A stretch of 64,000 nucleotides of DNA from Acinetobacter sp. ANC 4910 (GTDB lineage Bacteria > Pseudomonadota > Gammaproteobacteria > Pseudomonadales > Moraxellaceae), in the NCBI RefSeq assembly GCF_004331035.1, contig NZ_SJNT01000014.1, positions 22,508 to 86,507 on the forward strand, in the 5' to 3' direction. The notes under the pieces were generated by a model. That model saw nothing but the letters and a program-made list of their open reading frames with translations. It made no database searches and was not told where the DNA came from. Each line of letters opens with the position of its first letter. Position 1 is the stretch's first letter. Shown in pieces: positions 39,483 to 50,768 of the stretch. The position numbers and the translations under genes were made by a program.

Positions 39483-40007
39483 TTATTTTGCAGCTTCGAT
39501 GGCTTTAAGCACTTCTTGCTTAGCAACTTCAGAACCTTCCCAACCTGTTAACTTCACCCATTTGCCTGGCTCTAAATCTTTGTAGTGAGCAAAGAAATGT
39601 TCCACTTGCTGGATTAAAAGCGGAGGAAGATCAGTATATTCCTGAACATCTTTATAGATTGGAGTTAATTTTTCATGTGGTACAGCGATAAGTTTCGCAT
39701 CAATACCGCCATCATCTTCCATGTTCAATTTACCCACAGGACGGCAACGAATGACTGAACCTGGCTCAACTGGATGTGGAGTCACGACAAGTACGTCAAG
39801 CGGGTCACCATCTTCAGACAAAGTATTTGGTACATAACCGTAGTTCGCTGGGTAGAACATTGCTGTACCCATGAAGCGGTCTACAAATAAAGCATCAGAA
39901 TCTTTATCAATTTCATATTTGATTGGTGCTGCATTTGCAGGAATTTCAATGATGACATAAATGTCATTTGGTGCATCTTTACCCGCTGGGATATTGCTGT
40001 AGCTCAT
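39483..40007 (-). CDS. ppa: Inorganic pyrophosphatase
   Basis: A 174-residue soluble family I pyrophosphatase. The Mg-binding aspartates lie in [10 protein letters not shown], and the conserved [13 protein letters not shown] is intact. It is essential for driving biosynthetic reactions. Length matches E. coli Ppa. It appears monocistronic. Confidence 0.95.
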   Translation of the reverse strand: MSYSNIPAGKDAPNDIYVIIEIPANAAPIKYEIDKDSDALFVDRFMGTAMFYPANYGYVPNTLSEDGDPLDVLVVTPHPVEPGSVIRCRPVGKLNMEDDGGIDAKLIAVPHEKLTPIYKDVQEYTDLPPLLIQQVEHFFAHYKDLEPGKWVKLTGWEGSEVAKQEVLKAIEAAK

Positions 40008-40119
40008 AGCATCAACTCTTTAACGATTTAAATTATATTGAAACCGAAATTAAGGTCTTCGGTTTAATCACGGAGCGATTATACATCTGCCTCGTAAAAA
40101 TAGGGAATATGCACGTTCA

Positions 40120-40518
40120 TTAGCTGAGTTTGATCACCAAGATCAATAATGAAATTGGACACAATAAGGACAAACACCAGACAATTGAACGTAATGTCGC
40201 CCAATTGGCCAAATAACAGACCCCATAAATCACGCGTAAGACCAAATAAGCAATACCAAAAGTCATAATCACAGATTGTGACACGACCATATATTCCGCC
40301 ATTAAAACAGCAGCAATAAATAAAGGTAAGCCTTCAAAACTATTTTGTTGTGCGGCATTGGCACGTGCAGCAATACCTGTTGAATTGTTCAAAAACTCAC
40401 GCGGATAATGATTATCTTTGACCCGAAAACCACTCGTAAGTCTGGCAATAAAACTAAAAACATAAGGTAATAAACATGCAATTAAGATGAGATAGACAAT
40501 ACCGCTAATACTGTGCAT
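40120..40518 (-). CDS. MAPEG-family membrane protein
   Basis: A 132-residue four-helix membrane protein of the MAPEG (glutathione/eicosanoid) family. The motif ARANAAQQNSFEGLPLF is diagnostic. The frame is open to 40557, but GAGA upstream of the ATG at 40518 and the family length favour that start. The bacterial substrate is unknown. It is transcribed on the same strand as, and upstream of, ppa. Confidence 0.8.
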   Translation of the reverse strand: MHSISGIVYLILIACLLPYVFSFIARLTSGFRVKDNHYPREFLNNSTGIAARANAAQQNSFEGLPLFIAAVLMAEYMVVSQSVIMTFGIAYLVLRVIYGVCYLANWATLRSIVWCLSLLCPISLLILVIKLS

Positions 40519-40626
40519 CAATTGAGTTCTCGTGAGAGTATTAATTAGCCTTATCATAGCATGGCAATTTTAGAATATTTTTTGTTAAATATAGTGTTTT
40601 GATTACCAAGCCATTCGGGAATATCT

Positions 40627-41013
40627 ATGTCATTTAATGCGGAGCAGCACAAACTGTTCGATGAACTGGAAAAACAACGCCAACATCAACGGCAGATGGA
40701 CCGTGTACTCGCTATTGTGTTCCCTATTGTTGCTTTTTTACTGACCGTCATTTGTGCCAACATGAACATCTGGTCGACGGTATGTACCTTTGTTTTACTT
40801 TGGGTTGCCTTTTGGGCTGTGGGCATTCGTCACCTCCCCTTATGGCATTGGGTCCTGATTACCCTCATTTATTGTTTGGTCGATAATTTCCTGAGTTATA
40901 GCAGCTTTAACCGTTCAGGTTTTAGCCGCCAATTCGGCACCATCTTTATTTTTATTGGTATTGTAGGTGTAGGACGCCCTTATTTCGACCGCTGGCTGAT
41001 GAAGAAAAAATAA
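40627..41013 (+). CDS. Small polytopic membrane protein, unknown
   Basis: A 128-residue protein with a charged, Gln-rich N-terminus (about 25 residues) followed by about four hydrophobic segments and a basic C-terminus (WLMKKK). No family is recognised. It begins 109 nt from the divergent MAPEG gene and ends just before a strong terminator. Function is not claimed. Confidence 0.75.
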   Translation: MSFNAEQHKLFDELEKQRQHQRQMDRVLAIVFPIVAFLLTVICANMNIWSTVCTFVLLWVAFWAVGIRHLPLWHWVLITLIYCLVDNFLSYSSFNRSGFSRQFGTIFIFIGIVGVGRPYFDRWLMKKK

Positions 41014-41023
41014 GTAAATGCCA

Positions 41024-41052
41024 TAAAAAAAGCGCCCCAAGGCGCTTTTTTT
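41024..41052. terminator. Bidirectional terminator after the small membrane gene
   Basis: GCGCC and GGCGC flank a CCAA loop with A7 and T7 tails, between convergent genes. Confidence 0.85.
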
Positions 41053-41066
41053 AGACAGGCGGAATC

Positions 41067-42743
41067 TTATGCAGTTTTACGTAAATCTTTACGTAAAATT
41101 TTACCTACATTCGATTTTGGTAATTCTTCCATAAACTCAACATAACGTGGGCGTTTGTAACCCGTTAAGTTTTCTTTCGCAAATTCAAGAACTTCTTCAG
41201 TAGTTAAAGAGGCATCTTTTTTCACAACAAATAATTTTGGTACTTCACCTGATTTTTCATCAGGGACGCCAATCGCAGCAACCTCAAGAACTTTCGGATG
41301 CTTTGCAATTACTTCTTCAATTTCAGAAGGATAGACGTTAAAACCAGACACTAAAATCATATCTTTTTTACGGTCTACAATTTTGGTGTAGCCACGATCA
41401 TCCATTACACCGATGTCACCCGTACGGAAGAAACCATTCACCATCACTTTGGCTGTTTCATCTGGACGGTTCCAGTAACCTTTCATAACCTGTGGGCCAC
41501 GAATACAGATTTCACCTTGCTCACCCAACGCAACTGGATTGCCATCATCATCTAAAATTGCAATGTCGGTTAACGGTAATGGAATACCAATCGTACCGCT
41601 GAATTCATCTGAAGCAGGTGGATTTGCCGTTGCGACTGGTGAAGTTTCAGACAAGCCATAACCTTCAATAATGTTCGTGCCCGTAACTTTCTTCCACGCT
41701 GCTGCGGTCGAAGGAAGTACAGCCATACCACCACCCATTGCCATTTTAAGCTTGCTGTGGTCGAGCTGTTTAAATTCTTCATTATTGACCAAAGCATTGA
41801 ATAAAGTGTTCACTGCTGGGAAAAACGTTGGTTGATACTTGCGTAATTCTTTCATCACCGCAGGTAAATCACGCGGGTTCGGAATTAAAACATTGGCTTG
41901 ACCTTTATACATACCGTACATAGCACAAACCATAAACGCAAAAATATGATACAGCGGCAAAGCACAGAAAATACGGTCATCTGGCTGACCATCTTGAGCA
42001 CCAAATTTACTTTGGAAAATACCATCACACTGTAATAAGTTGGCTACAAGGTTACGATGGGTTAACTCCGCACCTTTAGAAACCCCTGTGGTTCCACCGG
42101 TATACTGTAGAACAGCCGTATCGCTAAGTGTTAAATTTGGGCGCTTATAGTTGCTTGAGCTGACTTTTGACATTGCCGCATTAAAACGGATATGTCCAGG
42201 AATATTCCACGCGGGAATTTGCTTACGCACTGAACGCAATACAAAGTTGACTAAAGTTCCTTTTAACGTCCCTAACATATCGCCAACAGAAGCAACAATG
42301 ACATGTTTTACGGGTGTTTTACCCATAATGGTTTGATAAACCGTGGCGAAGTTTTCAATAATCACTAAAACTTCAGAACCCGAATCATTTAATTGATGTT
42401 CAAGCTCACGTGCAGTATATAACGGGTTGACGTTCACGAGTATCAGACCCGCACGCAATACACCAAGGGCAACCACTGGATATTGGAGAACGTTTGGCAT
42501 CATGACTGCTACACGAGAACCCTTCGCCAAACCTAAACTTTGTAGATAAACAGCAAATTTACGACTCGCTTCGTCAAGTTCACTAAAAGTCAGTGCTTTA
42601 TCCATAAAGATAAAGGCATCACGTGAACCAAATTTTTGGAAATTACGCTCAAATACATCTACCAAAGAAGTGTTCTCTGGGGGTAATTCTACAGTTTCAG
42701 GAATTCCTGTCTTGCGGTATTCAGCGAACCAAATCTTTTCCAT
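41067..42743 (-). CDS. fadD: Long-chain fatty acid--CoA ligase
   Basis: A 558-residue ANL-family enzyme that activates fatty acids to acyl-CoA for beta-oxidation. The AMP-binding loop is QYTGGTTGVSKGAELTHRN, and the adenylation motifs GYGLSET and FRTGDIG are intact. The C-terminal catalytic Lys is in KSNVGKILRKDLR. The N-terminal 50 residues fit FadD rather than short-chain ligases. It appears monocistronic. Confidence 0.9.
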   Translation of the reverse strand: MEKIWFAEYRKTGIPETVELPPENTSLVDVFERNFQKFGSRDAFIFMDKALTFSELDEASRKFAVYLQSLGLAKGSRVAVMMPNVLQYPVVALGVLRAGLILVNVNPLYTARELEHQLNDSGSEVLVIIENFATVYQTIMGKTPVKHVIVASVGDMLGTLKGTLVNFVLRSVRKQIPAWNIPGHIRFNAAMSKVSSSNYKRPNLTLSDTAVLQYTGGTTGVSKGAELTHRNLVANLLQCDGIFQSKFGAQDGQPDDRIFCALPLYHIFAFMVCAMYGMYKGQANVLIPNPRDLPAVMKELRKYQPTFFPAVNTLFNALVNNEEFKQLDHSKLKMAMGGGMAVLPSTAAAWKKVTGTNIIEGYGLSETSPVATANPPASDEFSGTIGIPLPLTDIAILDDDGNPVALGEQGEICIRGPQVMKGYWNRPDETAKVMVNGFFRTGDIGVMDDRGYTKIVDRKKDMILVSGFNVYPSEIEEVIAKHPKVLEVAAIGVPDEKSGEVPKLFVVKKDASLTTEEVLEFAKENLTGYKRPRYVEFMEELPKSNVGKILRKDLRKTA

Positions 42744-42894
42744 AATCCCAATCTCTCCAATCTATAGTCCTTAAAATATGCAGCTTTTTTTTCGGGTTTG
42801 TGTGTGTTTATTTAGCTTGTTAATGCACATTCCCGTATCCATTTTCACGAACACTGCCTCATATATAACTTATTTCGACAAATACATGCTAGTT

Positions 42895-45114
42895 TTATCT
42901 CTGAACCAACAGTCTATTTGCTTTTTGATATCCACGTGGTAACAGTTGCCCTTTTGTCGCACGCTTGCCCATGTATTTTTGTAAATCATCACCTTTTATT
43001 TTAAGTTGTTGTTGTCCTGCAACCACTTGAATTATTTCATCTAAATTTAGTGTTGTCATAGATATAATTTGATCTTTATCTTCAAGTTGTATCAATTTAT
43101 TACCTTTACCTTTATTCAGAATTGGCAATTCTGACAAATCGATAATCAGTAAACGTCCAGCTGAACTCAATAGAGCCAAATGGGTCGCTTGCTGTAAAGG
43201 ATATAACGGTAATGGTTTGGCATCGTCAGGCACAGTCAAGAAGGCTTTACCCGCTTTGGCACTGGTATCAAGTTGTTTCGCCTGCGTTTTAAAGCCATAG
43301 CCTTTACTGCTCATGGCCAAAATTTCTGATTCATCTTCTTCAATCAGCACTTGTAGGAAACCAACACCGCTCACAGGTGCAAGCTTGGAACTTAAAGGTT
43401 CACCTAAACCGCGGGCGGAAGGCAAGCTGTTAATTGCAAGGGCATAACTGCGCCCCGTCTGATCCAAAATATAGACTTTTTGATTGGACTTGCCTTGTGC
43501 ATGACTGCGGTACTGATCCCCCGCACGGAAATTCAGGTTCTCGGCATCAACATCATGACCTTTGGCACTACGAATCCACCCAGCTTCTGAAAGCACCACA
43601 GTGACAGGATCGGCGGGCATCAAATCTTGCTCGCTAATGGCAGTTGCTTCGGCACGTTGTACAATTGGCGAACGGCGATCATCACCGAAACGTTTCGCAT
43701 CTTCTTTAAGTTCATTAATAATTAAGGTTTTTAAAGATTCTGGATTCGCCAATTGTTCACGAATAATGGCAGCTTTGGCTTCTAATTCTGCTTGCTCACG
43801 GCGAATTTCCATTTCTTCTAATTTCGCCAAGTGACGTAATTTCAATTCTAAAATGGCTTCGGCTTGAATTTCATCAATGCCAAAGTGCGAGATCAATTCA
43901 GCTTTGGGATGGTCTTCTTCGCGAATAATCCGAATCACAGTATCAAGATCTAGATACGCGATGAGTAAACCTGCCAAAATGTGCAGGCGTTTTTCAATTT
44001 TATTTAAATGGTATTGCAGGCGACGTGTGACTGTTCCTTTACGAATTTCAATCCATTCCAACAAGATACGTCGAATCGATTTCACTTGTGGACGACCATC
44101 TGCACCAATCATATTCATATTGACGCGATAGCTGGATTCTAGGTCAGTGGTGGCAAATAAATGACTCATCACCGCTTCTGCATCAATTCGGTTCGAACGC
44201 AGCACAATGACCAATCGGGTTGGGTTTTGATGATCCGATTCATCACGAACATCACTAACCAACGGCAATTTTTTCGCTTGCATCTGGTCGGCAATTTGCG
44301 TAATCACTTTTGACCCTGACACTTGGTAGGGTAAGTCTGTGATTACAATTTCATTTTTCTCAATGCTGTACACCGCACGCATACGGTAGCTACCACGACC
44401 TGTGGTCTGAATTTTGAGTAATTCATTTGGTGGGGTAATAATTTCAGCTTTGGTCGGTAAGTCGGGCGCAGGAATATATTCTGCAACTTTCTCATCGGTT
44501 AAATTAGGATTGCGAATTAGGGCAATGGTGCCTTTAATCACTTCACGCAAGTTATGCGGTGGAATGTCAGTCGCCATACCGACCGCAATCCCAGTGGTGC
44601 CATTCAAGAGAATGTTGGGTACACGTGCAGGCAGATTTACAGGTTCTTTTAATGACCCATCAAAGTTATCTTGCCAGTCACAAGTGCCCTGTCCCAATTC
44701 TGCCAATAAAACTTCACTGTACTGTGACAACTTGGCTTCGGTATAACGCATGGCAGCAAAGGACTTAGGGTCATCTGGTGAACCCCAGTTGCCCTGACCT
44801 TCAATAAATGGATAACGGTAGCTAAATGGTTGTGCCATCAACACCATGGCTTCATAACATGCCGAATCACCATGGGGATGGTATTTACCGAGCACATCAC
44901 CCACTGTACGCGCAGATTTTTTCGGTTTACCACTGTGTTTCAACCCCAATTCACTCATGGCGTACACAATACGGCGTTGAACAGGCTTCAAACCATCACT
45001 AATGTGAGGCAAAGCACGATCCATAATCACGTACATGGCATAATTGAGGTAAGCGCGTTCAGTAAATTCTGCGACGGAGCGGTTTTCTGTTGCGTGATGC
45101 GCAAGGTTAGTCAT
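42895..45114 (-). CDS. parC: DNA topoisomerase IV subunit A
   Basis: A 739-residue type IIA topoisomerase subunit that decatenates chromosomes with ParE. The catalytic Tyr is in [11 protein letters not shown]. The quinolone-resistance region reads [15 protein letters not shown], with S84 and E88 in the wild-type form, so no target resistance is predicted here. C-terminal beta-pinwheel repeats are present but fewer than in GyrA, supporting ParC. parE is not adjacent. Confidence 0.93.
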   Translation of the reverse strand: MTNLAHHATENRSVAEFTERAYLNYAMYVIMDRALPHISDGLKPVQRRIVYAMSELGLKHSGKPKKSARTVGDVLGKYHPHGDSACYEAMVLMAQPFSYRYPFIEGQGNWGSPDDPKSFAAMRYTEAKLSQYSEVLLAELGQGTCDWQDNFDGSLKEPVNLPARVPNILLNGTTGIAVGMATDIPPHNLREVIKGTIALIRNPNLTDEKVAEYIPAPDLPTKAEIITPPNELLKIQTTGRGSYRMRAVYSIEKNEIVITDLPYQVSGSKVITQIADQMQAKKLPLVSDVRDESDHQNPTRLVIVLRSNRIDAEAVMSHLFATTDLESSYRVNMNMIGADGRPQVKSIRRILLEWIEIRKGTVTRRLQYHLNKIEKRLHILAGLLIAYLDLDTVIRIIREEDHPKAELISHFGIDEIQAEAILELKLRHLAKLEEMEIRREQAELEAKAAIIREQLANPESLKTLIINELKEDAKRFGDDRRSPIVQRAEATAISEQDLMPADPVTVVLSEAGWIRSAKGHDVDAENLNFRAGDQYRSHAQGKSNQKVYILDQTGRSYALAINSLPSARGLGEPLSSKLAPVSGVGFLQVLIEEDESEILAMSSKGYGFKTQAKQLDTSAKAGKAFLTVPDDAKPLPLYPLQQATHLALLSSAGRLLIIDLSELPILNKGKGNKLIQLEDKDQIISMTTLNLDEIIQVVAGQQQLKIKGDDLQKYMGKRATKGQLLPRGYQKANRLLVQR

Positions 45115-45376
45115 AACAACCTTTCATCCTAATCAAATCGTTTTTTTATCTAAGTTCTTATGCTAAGTCTCAGACTGTGACTGCACAAGGGTGTGCCATC
45201 TACTACTACGACAATTTGTGTCTTAATGGGTCTCTGATGTCGTAAAATTATCCACTTTTAAATAAATGATCAACTTATAATTTTTTATTTTCACAACAAT
45301 AGGTTTAACACAAATTCAGCCAATAAGCCAAAATATAGAAGGGCGACAATTTTGCCGCTCAAACTATCTGCCAATT

Positions 45377-46696
45377 CTACATGCCAATTGATTCTAAAGT
45401 TTTGCCTTTGGTTTCTTCGCCTAAAACCAAAATGACCAATGCTACAGCAAGCAAGACTGCGGTAAACATCATAAACACATGATTAAAGCCATTGCTCTGT
45501 ACCATCATTTGCGTCACTACCAACGGTGCCACGATGCCGCCCATACGCCCAATCGCAGAGGCCCAACCCGAACCAAAGGCACGAATATTGGTCGGATACT
45601 GTTCTGGGGTATAAGTATAAAGTACGCCCCATGCCCCCAAATTAAAGAAGGACATCAGACAGCCCCAAAACATAATGAGCGTGACGGTATTCGCCTGTCC
45701 AAAGAAATAAGCAGATAAGGCACAAAAGCCAATAAAACCCGCCAATGTCCATTTACGTCCGAGTTTTTCGACCAGCCAAGCAGCCGCGATATACCCTGGC
45801 AGTTGGGCCAAAATCATCACCAGTACATATTCAAAGGATTGCACAATGCTATAACCTTGTTTGACCAACAGGCTGGGTAACCACGTAAAAATACCGTAAT
45901 AAGAATAGACAATGCCAAACCAGATCAGCCACAGCATTAAGGTACGTTTTGCAAAAGGATTTGACCACAGTTGTGAAAAAGATACGCTTTGCTTGGCGGC
46001 AACTGGTTTTACTTCGATCTGCTGAATGACTTCCACGCCACATTCACGCTCCAGTTTTTGCACCAAAGCATGGGCTTCTTCAATCCGTCCACGATTAATT
46101 AAATATGGTATCGATTCAGGGACTTTCTTTAAAATCATGAACACATACAGTGCAGGCAAACCGCCAATTAAGAACGCGACATGCCAGCCATAACTTGGAA
46201 TCACAAAATAGGACACTAAAGCAGCCACTAACCAACCCAGTCCCCAAAAACTTTCTAGCAATACAATAAATCGTCCACGTACCTGTGCAGGAATGTATTC
46301 ACTGACCAAAGTCACCGCAACAGGGAGCTGTCCGCCAAGCCCTAAGCCGACAATAAAACGAAATACCAGCAACCATGTCAGATTTGGGGCAAAGGCACAC
46401 AACGCCGTGGCAATACTATAAGTGACCAAAGTCACAGCAAACACATTACGGCGTCCCCAACGGTCAGCCAATGCTCCTGAGCAGACGGCTCCTATCGCCA
46501 TACCGACAAAACCAATCGACACCGCCCAACCTTTTTCTGCGGGACTCAAACTCCATTCGGTTGCCATTTTGGTCAGAATAAAGGAAATCAGTCCAGTATC
46601 CATCGCATCGAACATCCAGCCTAAGCCAATCACCCACAACAAGGTATAGTGGAACTTTCCAACAGGTAAACGTTGTACACGTGAAACTAAATCCAT
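45377..46696 (-). CDS. MFS transporter, NiaP-like (nicotinate uptake)
   Basis: A 439-residue 12-TM major facilitator protein. The segments MFDAMDTGLISF and GLGLGGQLPVAVTLVSEY, plus the loop ADRWGRRN, resemble the NiaP/YceI niacin transporters, which were studied in Acinetobacter baylyi as I recall. Sugar/aromatic-acid MFS subfamilies share these motifs, so substrate is tentative. No biosynthetic or salvage gene is adjacent, and no regulatory box was recognised. Confidence 0.7.
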   Translation of the reverse strand: MDLVSRVQRLPVGKFHYTLLWVIGLGWMFDAMDTGLISFILTKMATEWSLSPAEKGWAVSIGFVGMAIGAVCSGALADRWGRRNVFAVTLVTYSIATALCAFAPNLTWLLVFRFIVGLGLGGQLPVAVTLVSEYIPAQVRGRFIVLLESFWGLGWLVAALVSYFVIPSYGWHVAFLIGGLPALYVFMILKKVPESIPYLINRGRIEEAHALVQKLERECGVEVIQQIEVKPVAAKQSVSFSQLWSNPFAKRTLMLWLIWFGIVYSYYGIFTWLPSLLVKQGYSIVQSFEYVLVMILAQLPGYIAAAWLVEKLGRKWTLAGFIGFCALSAYFFGQANTVTLIMFWGCLMSFFNLGAWGVLYTYTPEQYPTNIRAFGSGWASAIGRMGGIVAPLVVTQMMVQSNGFNHVFMMFTAVLLAVALVILVLGEETKGKTLESIGM

Positions 46697-46910
46697 AGCG
46701 ATGACTCAAGCAAAGATGAGAAAAACAACAACCCTGAACGTACTGCTTTGCAATGTTCATGTTGTTGCAGAAGAAAAAATACCGCGCAGTCTATTTTAAT
46801 AAATTCTGTTGAGGGATGGGGAAATGAAATTTATTTTATATTTTAAGTATATGCCCAAATTTGGCTTTGGGCACCGTCATTTTAAATTTTGGTAAAATTG
46901 CAATCGTTGA

Positions 46911-47555
46911 TTAATGCTTATCGGTTGAAGAGGCAGAATCGGCATCATCATCTTTATAAATAAATTTCGGCATTTCCAGACCAAAATAAATCGCAATTAG
47001 ACGCAAAGAAAAACCAAAAATTAAGGTAGAAATCACCGTCAACTCTAGAGATAGTCCAATTTCTAGACAGACCCAATAACAAATCACCGCCACAAATGAA
47101 ATACTGGCATAGAGCTCACGACGGAACACTAATGGCACATCATTACACAAAATGTCACGCAAAATCCCGCCAGATACCCCTGTCATAATGCCTGCCACCG
47201 CGGAAACCACAAAACCATGTCCCATCGACAAGGCAATTTGGCAACCAATAATGGTAAAGCCAATCAGGCCTAAAGCATCTAACACCAAGAAAATATTGTG
47301 TAAATGGCGCATCCACTTGGCAATTAAAATGGTAAACAACGCGGCACAGCAAGTCAGAACCAAATATTCAGGATGCTTGACCCAAGTCAAAGGATAATGT
47401 CCGAGTAACATATCGCGAACTGAGCCACCACCGAGTGCTGTGACACAGGCAATCAGAATCACCCCAAACCAATCCATACTACGTCGACCCGCAGACAATG
47501 CTCCAGTCATGGCCTCAGCCGTAATCGCAATAATATAAATTATGGTCAGCAACAT
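46911..47555 (-). CDS. TRIC-like cation channel family protein (UPF0126)
   Basis: A 214-residue membrane protein with two tandem UPF0126 repeats marked by GGGSVRDMLLG and GGILRDILCN. Structural work on relatives showed trimeric cation channels, so a potassium or general cation role is likely, but the bacterial function is unclear. It has a charged, Asp/Ser-rich tail. It reads toward niaP-like and may share a transcript with it. Confidence 0.85.
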   Translation of the reverse strand: MLLTIIYIIAITAEAMTGALSAGRRSMDWFGVILIACVTALGGGSVRDMLLGHYPLTWVKHPEYLVLTCCAALFTILIAKWMRHLHNIFLVLDALGLIGFTIIGCQIALSMGHGFVVSAVAGIMTGVSGGILRDILCNDVPLVFRRELYASISFVAVICYWVCLEIGLSLELTVISTLIFGFSLRLIAIYFGLEMPKFIYKDDDADSASSTDKH

Positions 47556-47618
47556 CGCCCTGCTCTTCCGTTGAAGGGTTAAGATGCGGGCTATTCTAAG
47601 CCAAATCCAAACTGAACG

Positions 47619-48086
47619 TTATAAAAATTGTGCACAACATTGCTTAAATTTTTTACCCGAACCACAAATACAGGGTTGCTTCATGGTCAGCACTTGTTCC
47701 GTGGTCGGATCAAGGAAATACCAGTGCCCTGCCTGTTTCACAAAATGTGAAACTTCATGATGCGTTTGAGCTTGTTGCCCATCATGATAATGCGCTTTGA
47801 ACTCCACTTGGGCATGGCTCTTGTCCAGTTTTTCCTGAGCGTGTACCACGTCTAAACCTAACCATTGATTAGATTCACTCCACGCTTTAATGGCAGGGAC
47901 ATCTAAAGCCTGCTGTTGCCCTAATGCGGTCGTCTGCACAATATAATCAATCTGCTGTTTGGCAAATGCACTATAACGCGAACGCATCAACTGTTCCGCA
48001 CTGAGCGCAGTCCGTTGCCCTAAATGCAAAGGCTGACAACACTCGGCATATAATCCTAAACCGCAAGGGCATTGTTCTTCTGACAT
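47619..48086 (-). CDS. YchJ-like SEC-C motif protein
   Basis: A 155-residue protein with two zinc-binding SEC-C-like motifs, CPCG...CC at the N-terminus and CICGSGKKFKQCC at the C-terminus, around a central YchJ domain (RSRYSAFAKQQIDYIV). Its function is unknown; SEC-C motifs can bind ribosomal or Sec partners. An in-frame TTG at 48098 exists, but GGGA lies 6 nt before the ATG at 48086. It lies downstream of the TerC gene, separated by a terminator. Confidence 0.8.
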   Translation of the reverse strand: MSEEQCPCGLGLYAECCQPLHLGQRTALSAEQLMRSRYSAFAKQQIDYIVQTTALGQQQALDVPAIKAWSESNQWLGLDVVHAQEKLDKSHAQVEFKAHYHDGQQAQTHHEVSHFVKQAGHWYFLDPTTEQVLTMKQPCICGSGKKFKQCCAQFL

Positions 48087-48099
48087 ACATTTTCCCAAT

Positions 48100-48128
48100 A
48101 AAATAGCCCGAACATTGCGGGCTATTTT
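48100..48128. terminator. Terminator after the TerC-family gene
   Basis: AAAATAGCCCG and CGGGCTATTTT form an 11-bp stem with a 7-nt loop, about 30 nt past the TerC-family stop on the minus strand. Confidence 0.75.
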
Positions 48129-48159
48129 AACTGAAGTTTAAACGCGGATTTCTACAGCG

Positions 48160-49743
48160 TTAATCATCTTTTTCCATGATGTGTTTTGGAATCACATGAA
48201 CTTTCTCAATTTTATGACCATCCATCGTCACCACTTCAAAAATAAAACCATCGGCTTCAATACTGGAACCATTTTCAGGCAAGCGGCCTAAATGGAACAG
48301 TAAATAACCCGATAAAGTTGAATACTGTTCTGAGTCATCCACCAAGTTTTTGCCCAATAACAAAGAAACATGGCGAATATCGGTCGAGCCTTCCAACATC
48401 AAACTGCCATCTTCTAGGCTTTCTGCTGCGGTTTCCAATTCATCTTCATCGGGGAATTCACCTGCAATCGCTTCAAGAACATCAATTGGTGTGGCAATCC
48501 CTTCAATTGAACCATATTCATTTAACACAATCGCCAACTGTAATGGCGCTTGACGCAATTGTTCCATCACCATCAATACTTGTGCATTTTCATGGACGAT
48601 CACAGGGTCACGTAAATGCTTCTCGAAATTCAATACCCCAGTTTCGATATATTCATTCATGACTTTATGGGTCAGGACTACACCTGCAATATTGTCCAGC
48701 TCACCATGTGCCACAATCAAACGAGAATGGGTCATGCTCAACAATTGCTGTTTGATCGCTGCTTCATCTTCATCTAAATCTAGCCATTCCAGTTCAGGAC
48801 GTGGAGTCATGACCGATTTGACTGGACGTTCGGAAAGCCCCAATACCCCTTGCACCATGACACTGTGATACACCCCATTTTCCTGAGCAAAAACTTCATC
48901 AGCAAAAGCGCGGGTTGCCAAGACATCTTCGTTTTGATGTTCAGGTGCATCACTGGCATTTTTCCCCCCCAACATACGCAGCACCGCTGAAGCTGTGCGA
49001 TAACGCAAATCGTTGGTGGTGACCATTTTTTCCTGATTTTTCTTCACCGTTTGGTTCAGGAACTCGATCATGACCGAGAAACCAATCGCGGCATACAGAT
49101 AACCCTTCGGAATATGATAGCCAAAACCTTCGACCACCAAAGAGAAACCTATCATCATCAAGAAACACAAACACAGAATCACTACGGTCGGATGTCTGTT
49201 CACAAAGTCCATGAGCGGCTTGGATGCCCACAACATAATACCCACAGCAATAATGACCGCAATCATCATCACAGACAGATGTTTCACCATGCCCACAGCG
49301 GTAATCACGCTGTCTAAGGAGAACACTGCATCTAAAATCACAATTTGGACAATCACCATCCAGAAGGTCGCATGTACAGGATTTTCTTCCTTTAAGGCAG
49401 GCTTGCCTTCAATCCGCTCACGTAATTCCATGGTGCCTTTAAACAGCAAGAAGACCCCACCCAGCAACAAGATTAAGTCTCGCCCAGAAAAAGGATGTTC
49501 GAAAATATGGAATAACGGATTGGTTAAAGTCACCACCCATGCAATCGATGCCAATAGAATCAAACGCATGCCTAAAGCTAAAATAAGCCCGAGAATACGT
49601 GCGGTATTGCGTTGTTCTGGTGGTAATTTTTCTGCCAAAATTGCAATAAAGACGAGGTTATCAATCCCCAATACAATTTCAAGCACCACTAAGGTGGCTA
49701 AGCCTACCCATGCAGAAGGATCAGACATCCACTCAAAAATCAT
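48160..49743 (-). CDS. TerC-family membrane protein with CBS and CorC domains
   Basis: A 527-residue protein. The N-terminal TerC domain (residues 1-240) has about seven transmembrane segments with the acidic motifs [13 protein letters not shown] and [16 protein letters not shown]-pair region (about 300-420) and a C-terminal CorC/HlyC domain (about 430-520) follow, as in E. coli YoaE/YegH. TerC proteins have been tied to metal export, including manganese in exoenzyme maturation. The physiological ion is inferred, not seen. Confidence 0.85.
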   Translation of the reverse strand: MIFEWMSDPSAWVGLATLVVLEIVLGIDNLVFIAILAEKLPPEQRNTARILGLILALGMRLILLASIAWVVTLTNPLFHIFEHPFSGRDLILLLGGVFLLFKGTMELRERIEGKPALKEENPVHATFWMVIVQIVILDAVFSLDSVITAVGMVKHLSVMMIAVIIAVGIMLWASKPLMDFVNRHPTVVILCLCFLMMIGFSLVVEGFGYHIPKGYLYAAIGFSVMIEFLNQTVKKNQEKMVTTNDLRYRTASAVLRMLGGKNASDAPEHQNEDVLATRAFADEVFAQENGVYHSVMVQGVLGLSERPVKSVMTPRPELEWLDLDEDEAAIKQQLLSMTHSRLIVAHGELDNIAGVVLTHKVMNEYIETGVLNFEKHLRDPVIVHENAQVLMVMEQLRQAPLQLAIVLNEYGSIEGIATPIDVLEAIAGEFPDEDELETAAESLEDGSLMLEGSTDIRHVSLLLGKNLVDDSEQYSTLSGYLLFHLGRLPENGSSIEADGFIFEVVTMDGHKIEKVHVIPKHIMEKDD

Positions 49744-50070
49744 TGAATGTTCTCCTTCATCATGATTTCAGGATGAATAAGGTAAGGTTTAAGTGCAGAT
49801 TGGCTCTGCATCTTCTCTCTTATTATGGCAAAAATGTGTGTTCGTCTAATGCGGCAACAACCACGACTCATGTTGATTCATTTGTTGTAAAACAGAAGCT
49901 CAGTATAGGCAAGATCAGCACGAAATTCATCTTTTTTTCAGACAGTTCATCCTTTGTCTCACGGTGCAACAATATAAAGGCAAAAATACCAACAGGACAC
50001 AACATCGTCTTGTCATATTTCTTGCATAAGCTAGAGCAGCCAACAAGAAAGTGATAAGGTAAAACAGAGA
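49744..50070. other. Divergent promoter region, TerC-family gene and LOG gene
   Basis: About 330 nt separate the two divergent genes. A short hairpin, TGCAGA (49794-49799) with TCTGCA (49805-49810), lies about 50 nt upstream of the minus-strand start. No -10/-35 pair or known regulator site was convincing, and no gene was seen. Confidence 0.4.
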
Positions 50071-50694
50071 ATGATGAATAGCGTATTAAAAATGAATGTA
50101 GAACATGAAAAAGTAACAACGAAAACTTCTCAAGCCCTCATTGCACTCTACTGTGGTTCACGTTCTGGTAATCATCCTATTTATAAAGAAAAGGCAATTG
50201 CACTGGCAACTGCCATTGCGGAACAAGGCTTCGGTCTGGTCTATGGTGGTGCCAGTATTGGGTTAATGGGTCAAGTCGCCGATACCGTGATGGGACATGG
50301 CGGTGATACCGTAGGCGTGATTCCTGAATTTATGTTGGATTATGAAATTGCACATAACCGACTGACGGAATTACATGTGGTCAAAACCATGCATGAACGT
50401 AAAGCTATGATGGCAGAGCGTGCCAGCGCCTTTGTTGCCTTGCCTGGTGGTTTAGGCACATTTGAAGAAATTTTAGAAATTGCCACTTGGGGACAACTTA
50501 ATCAACATCAAAAACCCATGATGCTATATAACGTCAACGGCTTTTATGATGCCCTGATTGCACAACTGGATCATGCTGTACAAGAAGGTTTTCTACCTCC
50601 GCAACATCGCGCCAAACTGATTGTGTGTAATCATGCAGATCAAATTTTAAATGCCTTAAAGAACTTACAAGCTCCTGCGCGTTTCGTTATTTAA
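50071..50694 (+). CDS. LOG-family nucleoside 5'-monophosphate phosphoribohydrolase
   Basis: A 207-residue Rossmann-fold protein of the LOG/TIGR00730 family, cytokinin-riboside-5'-monophosphate hydrolases in plants and bacterial homologues. The signature PGGLGTFEE and the preceding Arg region (HERKAMMAE) are intact, as is YGGASIGLMG. The first residues contain several Met; the ATG at 50092 is an alternative start. The bacterial substrate is uncertain (AMP or cytokinin-like nucleotides). Confidence 0.88.
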   Translation: MMNSVLKMNVEHEKVTTKTSQALIALYCGSRSGNHPIYKEKAIALATAIAEQGFGLVYGGASIGLMGQVADTVMGHGGDTVGVIPEFMLDYEIAHNRLTELHVVKTMHERKAMMAERASAFVALPGGLGTFEEILEIATWGQLNQHQKPMMLYNVNGFYDALIAQLDHAVQEGFLPPQHRAKLIVCNHADQILNALKNLQAPARFVI

Positions 50695-50702
50695 TCGATT
50701 TT

Positions 50703-50745
50703 AGCCAGAAAAAAGCGAGCCGTTCATGCTCGCTTTTTTCTGGCT
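50703..50745. terminator. Long bidirectional terminator after the LOG gene
   Basis: GCGAGC and GCTCGC flank a 7-nt loop, and the pairing continues through A6/T6 to AGCCAG and CTGGCT, giving an 18-bp stem. It separates the LOG gene from the convergent PiT-like gene. Confidence 0.85.
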
Positions 50746-50768
50746 TGAGCCAATATTTAGCGTAAATT

